From contig DATIYF010000120.1 of the NCBI GenBank assembly GCA_035517775.1, positions 1 through 54,448 of the forward strand: a stretch of 54,448 nucleotides of DNA, written 5' to 3'. Positions 41,658 through 49,907 of this stretch are shown piece after piece. Every line of letters starts with the position of its first letter. Position 1 is the first letter of the stretch. Source of the DNA: DATIYF01 sp035517775. GTDB taxonomy: Bacteria; Acidobacteriota; Terriglobia; Terriglobales; Acidobacteriaceae. The translations under genes and the position numbers were made by a program. The notes under the pieces were generated by a model. The model saw nothing but the letters and a program-made list of their open reading frames with translations. It did not search any database and was not told the DNA's origin.

Positions 41658-42629
41658 ATGAACGCACAATTCCTTGATCTGCACGCGGCGGCGGATTTTC
41701 TGGGGCCGGGCGCGGTGGAGGTCAATCGCTATCAAACGGAAATTTTCGACATCGTGCGGCGGAGGGGAGCTTTCGGGCAGAGGATCAAACAGGTCCCGGC
41801 CACGGGGCATCCGTCGCGATTCTTTGAAGAGACGGCCATCGCCTCGCCGACGGCGGCGCAGGCGTTCGTGGACCCGCGCAACATCGTGCCGGTAGTGGGA
41901 TCGCCGACACGCGTGGAGCGCGCGGTGCCGCTGAAGGCGCTGGTCTCGCAGATCAACTACAACCTGTTCGACGCGGAAGTGGGAGCGCAGCAGAGCCAGT
42001 TCGCATATCTGCAGGCGAAGGACCTGGCCGACGCGGTGGAAGGGCTGATGCGCACGCACGACGTGGCGCTATGGAACGGCAACGACACTTCTCTGAGCAC
42101 GCCGACCACTTCGCAGTATTTCGGCGCGATCGGGCAGATCGAGGCGGGCGGGAACACGGTGACGATCGGCACGACCGACAGCATTGTGGATGGAATCAAG
42201 GGCACAGTGGCGCAGATGGTGGCCAATTCCTCCTACGCTGTGCGGCCGACGGCGATCTATGCCAACCCGGTGCTGCTGGATCTGATTGACCGGGAGATGA
42301 AGACGGAATTCAACGTGGTGCTCTCGACCATCGAGATCACCGGGGGGTTCCGGGTGAAGGCGCTTTCGACCCAGGCGGGCGAACTGCCACTGATTCCGGA
42401 GTGGGCGCTCAGCTACACGGGAACGCCGGGAAGCGGGAGCGCGGTGTTGCCGGCGTACATCGTGAGCGAAGACCTGATCGAGTATCACTGGCTGACCGAC
42501 GCGAATCCGCGGGTGTTCAAGCTGGGGCTGCCGAGCGCGCTGACTTCGCAGATGGTGGTGGTGAAGTTCGGCGGCGTGGTGGTCAAGGGTGCATCGTACG
42601 CGCACTACGAAGTGAAGGTGGACCGGTAG
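41658..42629 (+). CDS. Major capsid protein
   Basis: 323 residues with an excellent ribosome site (TTAGGAGAA) before the ATG. It has the HK97-fold style of a capsid protein: N-terminal FLDLHAAADFLGPGAVEVNRYQTEIFDIVRRRGAFG, then the EETAIASPTAAQAFVDPRNIVPVVGSPTRVERAVPLKALVSQINYNLFDAEVG segment. RPTAIYANPVLLDLIDREMKTEF follows, and the end is TSQMVVVKFGGVVVKGASYAHYEVKVDR. It forms the shell. It is flanked by terminator-like hairpins on both sides, as expected for a highly transcribed gene. Confidence 0.88.
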   Translation: MNAQFLDLHAAADFLGPGAVEVNRYQTEIFDIVRRRGAFGQRIKQVPATGHPSRFFEETAIASPTAAQAFVDPRNIVPVVGSPTRVERAVPLKALVSQINYNLFDAEVGAQQSQFAYLQAKDLADAVEGLMRTHDVALWNGNDTSLSTPTTSQYFGAIGQIEAGGNTVTIGTTDSIVDGIKGTVAQMVANSSYAVRPTAIYANPVLLDLIDREMKTEFNVVLSTIEITGGFRVKALSTQAGELPLIPEWALSYTGTPGSGSAVLPAYIVSEDLIEYHWLTDANPRVFKLGLPSALTSQMVVVKFGGVVVKGASYAHYEVKVDR

Positions 42630-42670
42630 GGCGGGGGCCATTGGCGATCGGCAGTGGTTGGGCAGGAAGC

Positions 42671-42702
42671 GGGCCGTCCCATGCGGACGGCCCGGCTTGT
42701 TT
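42671..42702 (+). terminator. Hairpin after the capsid gene
   Basis: Stem GGGCCGTCC-catgc-GGACGGCCC, followed by GGCTTGTTTG. It is GC-rich with a poor T-run, so it may attenuate rather than end transcription. Confidence 0.55.
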
Positions 42703-42722
42703 GAGACGGAAGGGGCGGCGAG

Positions 42723-43349
42723 ATGAACTATCTCTCTCCATCGGAATACGGAGCGTATGGGCTGGAGGCGACGACGCCGGCGGCCTGGGTGACCGCGGCC
42801 TCCGCGGTGATTGATGCGCATTGCCGGCGGGCGACGCTGGCGGTAACGCAGTACGAAGAGCGGCGGCGCATGACGGCAGGACGGAACACGGTGCGGCTGA
42901 GTTACCTGCCGCTTGCGGCGCTTGCGCCGGCGGCGACGCCGCTGGTTTCCGCAAGAGGGCGGTACACGATTCCGCGGCGGGGCGAGTGGCCGTATGACGA
43001 CCTGAGTGTGGATGTGGCGCTGATGTTCGGCTTGCCGGGAACGTGGAATGCGATTGACCCGGCGACGATTGATTTTGACCCGGAGACGGGCGAACTGATG
43101 CTGCCGCTGAGCCCGATTGGGCTGTGGTTCAGCGAGCTGGATGTCACTTATACGGCGGGCCTGGACGCGATTCCTGATGCGGTGAAAGTGGCGTGCGCAC
43201 AAATTGTGCGGAATGCGCAGGCGACGCCGGCGCTGAATGTGAAGTCGGGAAACCTGGACCGCATGCACATGGATTATTTCTCCGACAGCCTGGTGGATGG
43301 CACGAGCAAATCGCTGCTGGCGCCGTACGTGGCGCAGAAGGTGGGATGA
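42723..43349 (+). CDS. Head-tail connector-like protein
   Basis: 208 residues. The N-terminal PSEYGAYGLEATTPAAWVTAASAVIDAHCRRATL reads like connectors of the gp6/head-completion type, and DAVKVACAQIVRNAQATPAL near the C terminus fits the same family. It would sit on the portal and join head to tail. It is followed 1 bp later by the next gene. A strong guess by position and style, though not a specific motif. Confidence 0.72.
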   Translation: MNYLSPSEYGAYGLEATTPAAWVTAASAVIDAHCRRATLAVTQYEERRRMTAGRNTVRLSYLPLAALAPAATPLVSARGRYTIPRRGEWPYDDLSVDVALMFGLPGTWNAIDPATIDFDPETGELMLPLSPIGLWFSELDVTYTAGLDAIPDAVKVACAQIVRNAQATPALNVKSGNLDRMHMDYFSDSLVDGTSKSLLAPYVAQKVG

Positions 43350-43350
43350 A

Positions 43351-43767
43351 ATGAGCGACGTGGGCTTTGGAATCAGCGGGGCAGCGGTGACGCGCGCGGC
43401 GGACGCCATGCTGCGCTCGCTGGGAGCGGACGAAGTGAGCCTGGTGTTTGCGGCGACGGGCGTGCCCAATGATCCGAGCGTGCAATTGGGGCTGGTAGAT
43501 CCAGGCGTGGTGGAAGTGAGTTTTTCGCCGGTGGTAGTGAGAAGACTGGCGGCGGCGGGAGACGGGCCGCGCATCCGGCAGGAGTTTCTGCTGGGCGGGA
43601 GCGCGGTGGCAGCGACGGTGGTGGACCGGGACGTAGCCTCGGCGCAGGCGCTGTTCGACAGCGCATTGGGCGTGATGCATGACGGCAAGCTGCTGCACAT
43701 TGAAAGTGTGACGACGGAATATTTTGCCGGGACGGCGTACCTGTATCGGGTGGTGGGAGTGGAATAG
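43351..43767 (+). CDS. Probable head-closure or tail-completion protein
   Basis: 138 residues from the ATG at 43351, one base after the connector's stop. Text is mostly beta (VEVSFSPVVVRRLAAAGD, GKLLHIESVTTEYFAGTAYLYRVVGVE). No specific family recognised. Position after the connector and before the tail genes suggests a head-closure protein. Tight spacing implies coupling with the connector. Confidence 0.6.
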   Translation: MSDVGFGISGAAVTRAADAMLRSLGADEVSLVFAATGVPNDPSVQLGLVDPGVVEVSFSPVVVRRLAAAGDGPRIRQEFLLGGSAVAATVVDRDVASAQALFDSALGVMHDGKLLHIESVTTEYFAGTAYLYRVVGVE

Positions 43768-43938
43768 GGCCGCCAGGGCTCGGCTCAGCATCCGGCCAGA
43801 TCAACGATGAACTGAGGAATGAAGCGGCAGCGGCTATGAAGGAAGAGAAAAAGCGGGTCCCTCCACTTCGTGGCCGGGATGAGAGATTTTGAGAGCTGGC
43901 AGTTGAACGCTGACAGCCGAAAGCTCAAGAGCTGAACT

Positions 43939-44472
43939 ATGCAATACGCGAAAGATAGTTTCTACATGGCGCTGCGGGAGAGGCTGGCGGCGCTCAATCC
44001 GCAGCGGACGGTCACGCTGAACGGAGCGGTGCGGCCGGCGGTGATTGCGGCGGAAAACGAGATGGTGATTCCGGTGGTGCCGCTGCCGGACGCCTTCTAC
44101 CTGGAATGGGGCGGGGCGCAGGTCGCGGCGCGGCAGAGCGGCAGCCGCGAGCTGATGGAGATGGAGTGCGTGATCTCCTATCACACCTTCGGAACGGTGG
44201 AGAGCGGGGTGGACCGCGGGCGGACGCTGGGAGAGTTGGACACGGAACTGTTGAGCATCTGCCAGCCGCAGCACACCGCGAAGCAGGACTTCACGCAGAG
44301 CCCGAGCGCGGACCTGGGCAGCAACATTTTCTGGGCAGCGCCGGTGATGGGGAAAGTGACCGGCAGCCAGGGACCGAAGGCGGAAGGATTGCCGAGAGGC
44401 AATGAGACCGTGAGGCTGGAGCGCAGCGCGATGGTGCGGGTCTTCTTTTTTCCCGAGGTGAATTTCCTATGA
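43939..44472 (+). CDS. Tail-terminator-like protein
   Basis: 177 residues, starting MQYAKDSFYMALRERLAALNPQRTVTLNG, then PVVPLPDAFYLEWGGAQVA, and ending AMVRVFFFPEVNFL. No definite family. The pattern (N-terminal helix, then strands) and place before the tail-tube-like gene fit tail-terminator or minor tail proteins. Its last codons overlap the next gene (ATGA), so it is translated together with it. Confidence 0.55.
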   Translation: MQYAKDSFYMALRERLAALNPQRTVTLNGAVRPAVIAAENEMVIPVVPLPDAFYLEWGGAQVAARQSGSRELMEMECVISYHTFGTVESGVDRGRTLGELDTELLSICQPQHTAKQDFTQSPSADLGSNIFWAAPVMGKVTGSQGPKAEGLPRGNETVRLERSAMVRVFFFPEVNFL

Positions 44473-45509
44473 GCACGGCGCCAGTGCGGGCGGCGATGGT
44501 TCCGGTCACGCGGCGGATGCGGGCGTATTTCGCTCCAGTCAACCGCGCGAATGAGACGGCCGCGGTGTTCGATCCGGGGAAATACGGGCTGTTCGCGCTC
44601 GACCAGCCGCCGGCGCCGTGGATTGACCTGGGATGGATTGACAACTTCCAGAGGTTTTGCGCGACCGTGAGCGAGCCGATTCGCGCCGGGCTGAAGGGCG
44701 CGCCCAGCGGGCAATTACACGGGCCGGTGGACGCGCGGGTGGAGTTCGACTTCCGCGAGTGGGGCAAGCTGCAGATGGCGCTGGCGGGAGGGTCGGAGCA
44801 CATGAACGTGCTGGCCAGCGATCCGAATGCGGCAGCGCAGGCTTCCGGAGGAACGCCACTGGCGGCCACGGCGGTGCTTGCGGGATCGTCGGCGAGCGAA
44901 ATCGTGGTGGGAGCGGGCGCGGTGGACGCGTTTGCCGCCGGCGATGTGGTGGCGGTGGAGGTGGATTACCAGCAGCAGACGGGATATGTAGGGAGCGGAA
45001 TTGCGGCAGCGTATGTGAGCGATCCGGCAGATGTGAATCGGGATGCGAATTACGTGCGGCGGGTGACCTTCAACGTGGGGCGGGTGGCGGAGAAGACCAC
45101 GACATCGCTGCTGCTGGCGCAGCCGTTGCTCGGGGGAGTTCCAGCCGCAGGCGCGGCAGTGCAGAAGGTGATCGCATTTGTGGACCGCGAGGGCGGCTCG
45201 TTCTACCAGGAATGGTCGGGGCTGTTTGTGGCAGAAGAAGAATCGGGAGGGCGGGTGTGCTTTCACTATCCGCGGCTGAGCCCTACGGTTTCGATTCAAA
45301 GTTCGATTCGGCTGAATCTGAACACCACCAGCCAGGTGGGCAGCGCCCGGGTGTTTCAGCGCGAAGAGGATGTGGAAGTGGCGAAGCCGGTGGCGGCGAT
45401 CGCCCTGCGCGCCGCCTTTTTGGCGCTGGCGTACACCGACGCGAACGACGGGCAGACGGTGGTGTGCTACCGCAGTTATTTTCCGGCAAAGATGGCGGGA
45501 GTGTATTGA
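44469..45509 (+). CDS. Probable tail tube or major tail protein
   Basis: 346 residues, coupled by ATGA to the gene before. It contains long beta-rich stretches (VDARVEFDFREWGKLQMALAGGSEHMNVL, VVAVEVDYQQQTGYVGSG, SIQSSIRLNLNTTSQVGSARVF). Wording is phage-tail-like but not specific. The N-terminal part VTRRMRAYFAPVNRANETAAVF is often seen in proteins of this position. It could be the tail tube, or a tail-sheath relative would be larger. Confidence 0.55.
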   Translation: MSTAPVRAAMVPVTRRMRAYFAPVNRANETAAVFDPGKYGLFALDQPPAPWIDLGWIDNFQRFCATVSEPIRAGLKGAPSGQLHGPVDARVEFDFREWGKLQMALAGGSEHMNVLASDPNAAAQASGGTPLAATAVLAGSSASEIVVGAGAVDAFAAGDVVAVEVDYQQQTGYVGSGIAAAYVSDPADVNRDANYVRRVTFNVGRVAEKTTTSLLLAQPLLGGVPAAGAAVQKVIAFVDREGGSFYQEWSGLFVAEEESGGRVCFHYPRLSPTVSIQSSIRLNLNTTSQVGSARVFQREEDVEVAKPVAAIALRAAFLALAYTDANDGQTVVCYRSYFPAKMAGVY

Positions 45510-45539
45510 TTTTGGCCTCCGCGCGAGACTAATCAGCCA

Positions 45540-47879
45540 ATGCAGCTACAGATTGACAATCTCGATGGCGCGGGAGCGCGCGATTACACGGCAGCGATTG
45601 ACAGCGCCCGGCTGCCGCAAGTGGTCCGCAAGCTGAATCAAGCTGCCCAGATGAAAGTGAGTCTGACCGCGACCTCACCCGGCTTTGTGGCGCCGGCGAG
45701 CGGGGCGAGAATCACGCTCAACAAAGCGAACGGGCAGTTCATTTTCACCGGATATTTGACGGCCGCACCCGAGCTCGATTTTGTGGGATGGGGGGAGAGG
45801 GGGGCGATCTATCGCTACAACCTGCAGGCCGCGAGCGATGAAGTGCTGCTGGAACGAAAGCGGCTGCCACAACTGGCGCCGTTTGTGGAAAGAAGCGCCG
45901 GCAGCGCGTTGCGGCAACTGACCGAAGATTTGATGCCCGGAGTTTTTGACACCAGCGGCGTGCAGGATGGAGACGCGCTGGCCGAATATGCGCCGGATCC
46001 GCAAAAAAGTTGGGCGCAGCAGGCGACCGAGATTGGGATTGAAGGCAGGGCGTCCTATCGGGTGATGGACGGCGCGATGAGCTTTGCGCCCGTGGGGACC
46101 GCCAGTTGGGCGCTCAATGAAACCGACGTAATGTTTGAGCCCGAGGGGCTGAAGGTGCAGCCTTCGGATGGGTTGATCAACGACGTCACGGTGATTGGAG
46201 AAGTGGAGCCGCAGGATTATGTGAAGGATTATTTCGTCGGGGACGGATTGACGCTGAAATTTTATTTATCGCAGACGCCTTTCACCAAGAGCAGCCATAC
46301 GGTGTTCGACGAGGAATACGCGGGGGCTGCGCTGGATGCGACACGATGGACGGTGAGCGATCCGTCGGCGGCGGTTTCAGTCAGTGGGGGAAAGCTGCAG
46401 ATCGCGGGCGGAACGGGAGCAGACGGCGGAACCACGGTCGAGTTCGTCGAGAAGGTTGAAATGGGAGCGGCTGTGGTGCTGCAACATGGCAACGTCACCT
46501 TCAGCGCGCCTTCGTCTGCGGTGCTGGGCGGCCTGTATGCCGGCGCAGTTTCAATTGGAGGGTGCCTGGCAGGATTTGAGGTCACACCGAATGGGACGGA
46601 ATCGAATATCCAGGCGCTGGTGAACGGACTGGCGGCGGGAACGCCGATGACGACGACCTCCGGCCACCAATATGTGCTGAGCACGCGCCTTTATTCGGAA
46701 GAAATCTATCGCAGGCAGCAAACCTTTCATTCGTCGGCGCACCCGGCGGGGAGTGGCCGAGGCGGGGCAGAAGTGGCGGCAAATGTGCGCGTGATTCTGG
46801 AGGTACATGAAATTGACCCGGAGAATCCGCCGACGCAGGTGGCGCCTTCCACCGTGCTTTATGACGGGGTGATTTCCGGAGCGCCGGATTTTTGCACTTA
46901 CGCGCTGGTGAACGCCGCCAATCTGCAGTGCGCGATTGCGTTCACGCGATTCATTGAGGCGCCAGACACGGAAGTGAGAAGCGCGCTGCCCGATCAACAG
47001 TATCGGACGCGGCTGGTGGGAGCGCTTTCCGATGGGGCGGAGTGCAATATTGTTTCAGGGCCGGCGCTGGATTTCTTTACCGCCTATGTACCGGCGCCGA
47101 ATGAGGCGATTGAAGTCCGCTATCGCGGGCAGGGGCGGGCGCTGGCGCGGGTAACGGATCCGGCAAGCATGGCGGCGCAGGCGCACGGCTCGGACGACGG
47201 GGTGCGAAGCGCGCTGCGGCATGTGAAGCTGCCGGCGGCGCGGACGGCGATGGATTGCGAAAACGCAGCACTGGCGGTGATGGATGATGCGGCCGGAACC
47301 GCATGGACCGGCGAATATGCAGTGTGGAGCGACTTTCTGCCGGGTGGAGCAGCCGACATTTTTCCTGGAGACGCGCTGCAGGTGAGCGCGGGCTCACGTG
47401 GAGCAGCGTTTACGGCGATCGCGCGGGAAGTAGATGTGACGGTCAAGGAATTGGCCGCAGAGCATAGCCGCTACACGATCCGATTTGCGGACGATGCGGC
47501 GACGCCACTGGGGTTTGAGTTTGAGGCCGCGAAGATTGCCAGCCTGCCCGATGTGACACCGCAGATCCATACGCAGGTGGGCAGCTTGTTTCTCGACAGC
47601 CTGGAGGCGGCCGAGGTGACACAAGTGACTTCCACCACGATCAGCGTGGATGCGGGGACAACTGCTCCCAGCGGAGGCGGTTTTGAGGTGCGTTGGAGCG
47701 ATGCGGGCTGGGGGATGGAGAACGACCGCAACCTGGCCGGCCGCTTTGCTACGGAGGCATTCACCATTCCGCGATTGTCGCGGACACAGACGTTCTATGT
47801 GCGGCAATACGACGGTTCGGTGCCGCCGAAATACTCACGTTATTCGGCGTCCCTGCATGTGGACTATCCCTTGTCATGA
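45540..47879 (+). CDS. Large tail/hub-like protein with C-terminal FN3-like end
   Basis: 779 residues. The N-terminal about 120 residues (LQIDNLDGAGARDYTAAIDSARLPQVVRKLNQAAQMKVSLTATSPGF) look like a distal-tail or baseplate protein. The middle (about 250-400) carries a jelly-roll-like carbohydrate-binding text (FDEEYAGAALDATRWTVSDPSAAVSVSGGKLQI). The C terminus (about 700-779, TTISVDAGTTAPSGGGFEVRWSDAG ... FYVRQYDGSVPP) resembles an FN3 domain. It is probably the host-contact part of the particle. Its end overlaps the following start (ATGA). Confidence 0.65.
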   Translation: MQLQIDNLDGAGARDYTAAIDSARLPQVVRKLNQAAQMKVSLTATSPGFVAPASGARITLNKANGQFIFTGYLTAAPELDFVGWGERGAIYRYNLQAASDEVLLERKRLPQLAPFVERSAGSALRQLTEDLMPGVFDTSGVQDGDALAEYAPDPQKSWAQQATEIGIEGRASYRVMDGAMSFAPVGTASWALNETDVMFEPEGLKVQPSDGLINDVTVIGEVEPQDYVKDYFVGDGLTLKFYLSQTPFTKSSHTVFDEEYAGAALDATRWTVSDPSAAVSVSGGKLQIAGGTGADGGTTVEFVEKVEMGAAVVLQHGNVTFSAPSSAVLGGLYAGAVSIGGCLAGFEVTPNGTESNIQALVNGLAAGTPMTTTSGHQYVLSTRLYSEEIYRRQQTFHSSAHPAGSGRGGAEVAANVRVILEVHEIDPENPPTQVAPSTVLYDGVISGAPDFCTYALVNAANLQCAIAFTRFIEAPDTEVRSALPDQQYRTRLVGALSDGAECNIVSGPALDFFTAYVPAPNEAIEVRYRGQGRALARVTDPASMAAQAHGSDDGVRSALRHVKLPAARTAMDCENAALAVMDDAAGTAWTGEYAVWSDFLPGGAADIFPGDALQVSAGSRGAAFTAIAREVDVTVKELAAEHSRYTIRFADDAATPLGFEFEAAKIASLPDVTPQIHTQVGSLFLDSLEAAEVTQVTSTTISVDAGTTAPSGGGFEVRWSDAGWGMENDRNLAGRFATEAFTIPRLSRTQTFYVRQYDGSVPPKYSRYSASLHVDYPLS

Positions 47880-48187
47880 ACCAGCATAGTGAGGACGCAG
47901 TGCAAGAGCGCGGCGGCCGCGGCGGGACGAAACAGCCGCTGGTGGTGCGCGTGACGGACCACGATTTCCAGCGCGAAGTGATGGAGAAGCTAGGAAGGCT
48001 TGAAACCAAGATGGACATGCTGGTGGGCGGATTTCAGCCGGGACGAATGAAGCTGGCCGAAGACCGCATCCTGGCGCTGGAGAAAACCGACGTCCGCCGC
48101 GGAGTTTACGAGCGGCTGGTAAATGCGGCGATCACCATTGCCATTAGCACGGCGATTGCATTTCATGAAAGGCTGGGAATCCGGTGA
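47876..48187 (+). CDS. XhlA/holin-like small membrane protein
   Basis: 103 residues from the ATG at 47876, coupled by overlap to the tail protein. A coiled-coil stretch (VMEKLGRLETKMDMLVGGFQPGRMKLAEDRILALEKTDVRRG) precedes a C-terminal hydrophobic helix (LVNAAITIAISTAIAF). That layout matches XhlA/hemolysin-type proteins linked to phage lysis. No endolysin gene is nearby. Confidence 0.7.
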   Translation: MNQHSEDAVQERGGRGGTKQPLVVRVTDHDFQREVMEKLGRLETKMDMLVGGFQPGRMKLAEDRILALEKTDVRRGVYERLVNAAITIAISTAIAFHERLGIR

Positions 48188-48219
48188 GGGCTTTTGCCGG
48201 AGTGGAAACCGCTTCTTGC

Positions 48220-48261
48220 TTGAGTTCTCAGTTCGCGGCTCGAAGTCCCCGGTTTCCGGTG
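48220..48261. repeat. Heptad tandem array
   Basis: Six 7-mers in phase (ttgagtt, ctcagtt, cgcggct, cgaagtc, cccggtt, tccggtg) in the short gap before the last island gene. Confidence 0.75.
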
Positions 48262-48298
48262 TCACATTTCAAGAACAATCTGAGCGAGGAGAAAAGCG

Positions 48299-48556
48299 AT
48301 GGATTTATTGTCCAAGCTGGTGCAGGGACTTGCCTTCGTGCCGGCGGTGGTGAGCGCGATGGAGAACTTTTTCAATGGGCGGCCGGGAAGCGACAAGAAG
48401 GATGCGGCAATGTCCTTTGTTCAGGCGGCGATCTCCATGGCGGATTCGGTTTCCAACCGTCAGATCGTGGACCCGGCGCAGTTCAAAGATGGCCTGAGCA
48501 AGGTGATTGACGGAACGGTCGAGTGCCTGAACGCCTCGGTGTGGGCAAAGAAGTAA
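48299..48556 (+). CDS. Small conserved-looking phage protein
   Basis: 85 residues with a good ribosome site (GAGGAGAAAA) before the ATG. Helical throughout (LLSKLVQGLAFVPAVVSAMENFF, KKDAAMSFVQAAISMADSVS, IVDPAQFKDGLSKVIDGTVECLNASVWAKK). No family recognised. The gene ends the one-directional island. Its form, a small helical protein behind a holin-like gene, suggests a particle or lysis accessory. Confidence 0.65.
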   Translation: MDLLSKLVQGLAFVPAVVSAMENFFNGRPGSDKKDAAMSFVQAAISMADSVSNRQIVDPAQFKDGLSKVIDGTVECLNASVWAKK

Positions 48557-48930
48557 ACTGGCTCGCTGGCCGTCATCATCACGGCATTTCTGCTGGACGC
48601 CGCAACCCATAGCCGGATGTGGCGTGCAGACGTCTTTTGATTGATCGCGTCGCTGGGACCATGAGACCCCTGAGGAGAGAGTCGCTCAATCGCGGATATA
48701 GGAATCTGGAGTATGATTGTAAGTGTCAAAACGGGTGGGGGCGGTTTGGCGAGGTTTCGCGCCAGGTATTGTCGAAGCCTCGAAAAGGCCGCAAGAATGA
48801 GCGCAGAACGAAAAAGAGACTAAACAATACGGCAAACTTTCATCCCAATACCTTGGGTATGCATCGAAACCAAGTAGCAAGTGACGGACGTAATCGGGCC
48901 GTAACGGTGCACCTAGGTGATTAAAGTCCT
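48557..48930. other. Boundary region, no gene recognised
   Basis: A 374-bp stretch between the phage-derived island and a lower-GC segment. Short open frames are present, but none with ribosome site or family-like text. It may include the right edge of the island; no obvious att-type direct repeat was found by eye. Confidence 0.5.
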
Positions 48931-49251
48931 ATGACGAATGGGCCGAAGAAATCGAAGAAGCCGTGCTACACTGAACGGCCAGAAAACACAGCCCCCAAAA
49001 GGGGCCCCCAGATTGCGCAGCCAATAATGAACACCGTTAAGCGAATCCCTTCCGACTTCCTTTCCGCGAAGCCATCGTTTGCCTCTGGTGTTGCACGCTT
49101 GATGGATTTTTCGTGTGCTTTTGACGCATACAACAAGAGTGCCAGCCCGCAGGAAGCAGACTTCCGCGCGACCTTGGCTGACTGGCTCTCCGTTGGCTTC
49201 GATATTGTTGACGCCATTGATGAGCTTGAGGAAGAGCAGAAGATCGCATAA
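48931..49251 (+). CDS. Small hypothetical protein of the lower-GC island
   Basis: 106 residues with no recognised family; an alternative start is the ATG at 49027 (74 aa). The C-terminal half (FASGVARLMDFSCAFDAYNKSA ... ADWLSVGFDIVDAIDELEEEQKIA) reads as helical. It stands 9 bp before the DUF2335 gene, so the two are likely one operon. Base composition is clearly lower in GC than on either side, suggesting recent acquisition. Confidence 0.5.
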   Translation: MTNGPKKSKKPCYTERPENTAPKRGPQIAQPIMNTVKRIPSDFLSAKPSFASGVARLMDFSCAFDAYNKSASPQEADFRATLADWLSVGFDIVDAIDELEEEQKIA

Positions 49252-49260
49252 GCTATCTCG

Positions 49261-49689
49261 GTGGCAAATAGAGACAAGCGTCTGGCGAGACGGCTTGAGC
49301 AAAGAATCGTTCAGGCAAGCATCCAGAGCTTCTCTGGGCCGCTCCCTCCACCCGAAGTATTAGTTCGCTACAACGAGTGTGTTCCCGATGGTGCAAAGCG
49401 GATCATTGAAATGGCGGAAAAGCAGCAGGAGCATCGGCACAGCCTGGAACGCCGCACCATCCACTGGAACACGGCAGACCAGCGGCTAGGCTTAGTCTTG
49501 GGTTTCTTGCTGGCTGCAGGTGTGGCGTTCGGAGGGTTTTGGCTCATCAGCCACGGCAGGGATGGCCTCGGACTTGCGTCCGTTATTACTAGTATTGGTG
49601 GCCCTACTACCGCCTTTATCCTAGGACGCCGAAGGCAAGAGAAAGAGCGGTCCGAGAAAGCAAGTAGTTTCCCGACATTCACGCGTTGA
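49261..49689 (+). CDS. DUF2335 family membrane protein
   Basis: 142 residues from a GTG. The hallmark is SGPLPPPEVLVRYNECVPDGAKRIIEMAEKQQEHRHSLERRTI (residues about 24-68), followed by two membrane helices (about 76-96 and 100-118, LGLVLGFLLAAGVAFGGFWLI and LASVITSIGGPTTAFIL) and a charged tail. Function unknown. Genes of this family are typical accessory genes, often in mobile regions. The low-GC setting and partner gene at 48931 fit horizontal transfer. Confidence 0.8.
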   Translation: MANRDKRLARRLEQRIVQASIQSFSGPLPPPEVLVRYNECVPDGAKRIIEMAEKQQEHRHSLERRTIHWNTADQRLGLVLGFLLAAGVAFGGFWLISHGRDGLGLASVITSIGGPTTAFILGRRRQEKERSEKASSFPTFTR

Positions 49690-49907
49690 TCTTCTTCGTG
49701 GTAAGTGTTCCGAAGGGGGACTTGAATCCTGCCCCGTGTTTCCCGGCTCCGAAAGTGAGAACGGATTCTCTACTGCGCGAGATCTACTGCAAGCATTGCT
49801 GGTCTCCGGAAAACACAGCACGAACTTCGCGGATGTTCATGCTACAGAATTGGGCATTGGTGTCGCATGAATAACCCTTTGACTTCTTTCCATGCGGTTC
49901 AGCCGAG

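Noticed and set aside
45540..47879. Tape-measure protein
   Set aside because: The only large tail protein lacks long helical text; it is beta-rich with a C-terminal FN3-like part.
48619..48924. Open frame of 101 residues
   Set aside because: Basic, low-information text with no ribosome site; it lies in the island boundary and is not supported.
49725..49745. tRNA T-loop-like sequence (minus strand GGATTCAAGTCCCC), possible att remnant
   Set aside because: No stems for the other arms, and the T-stem does not pair correctly.
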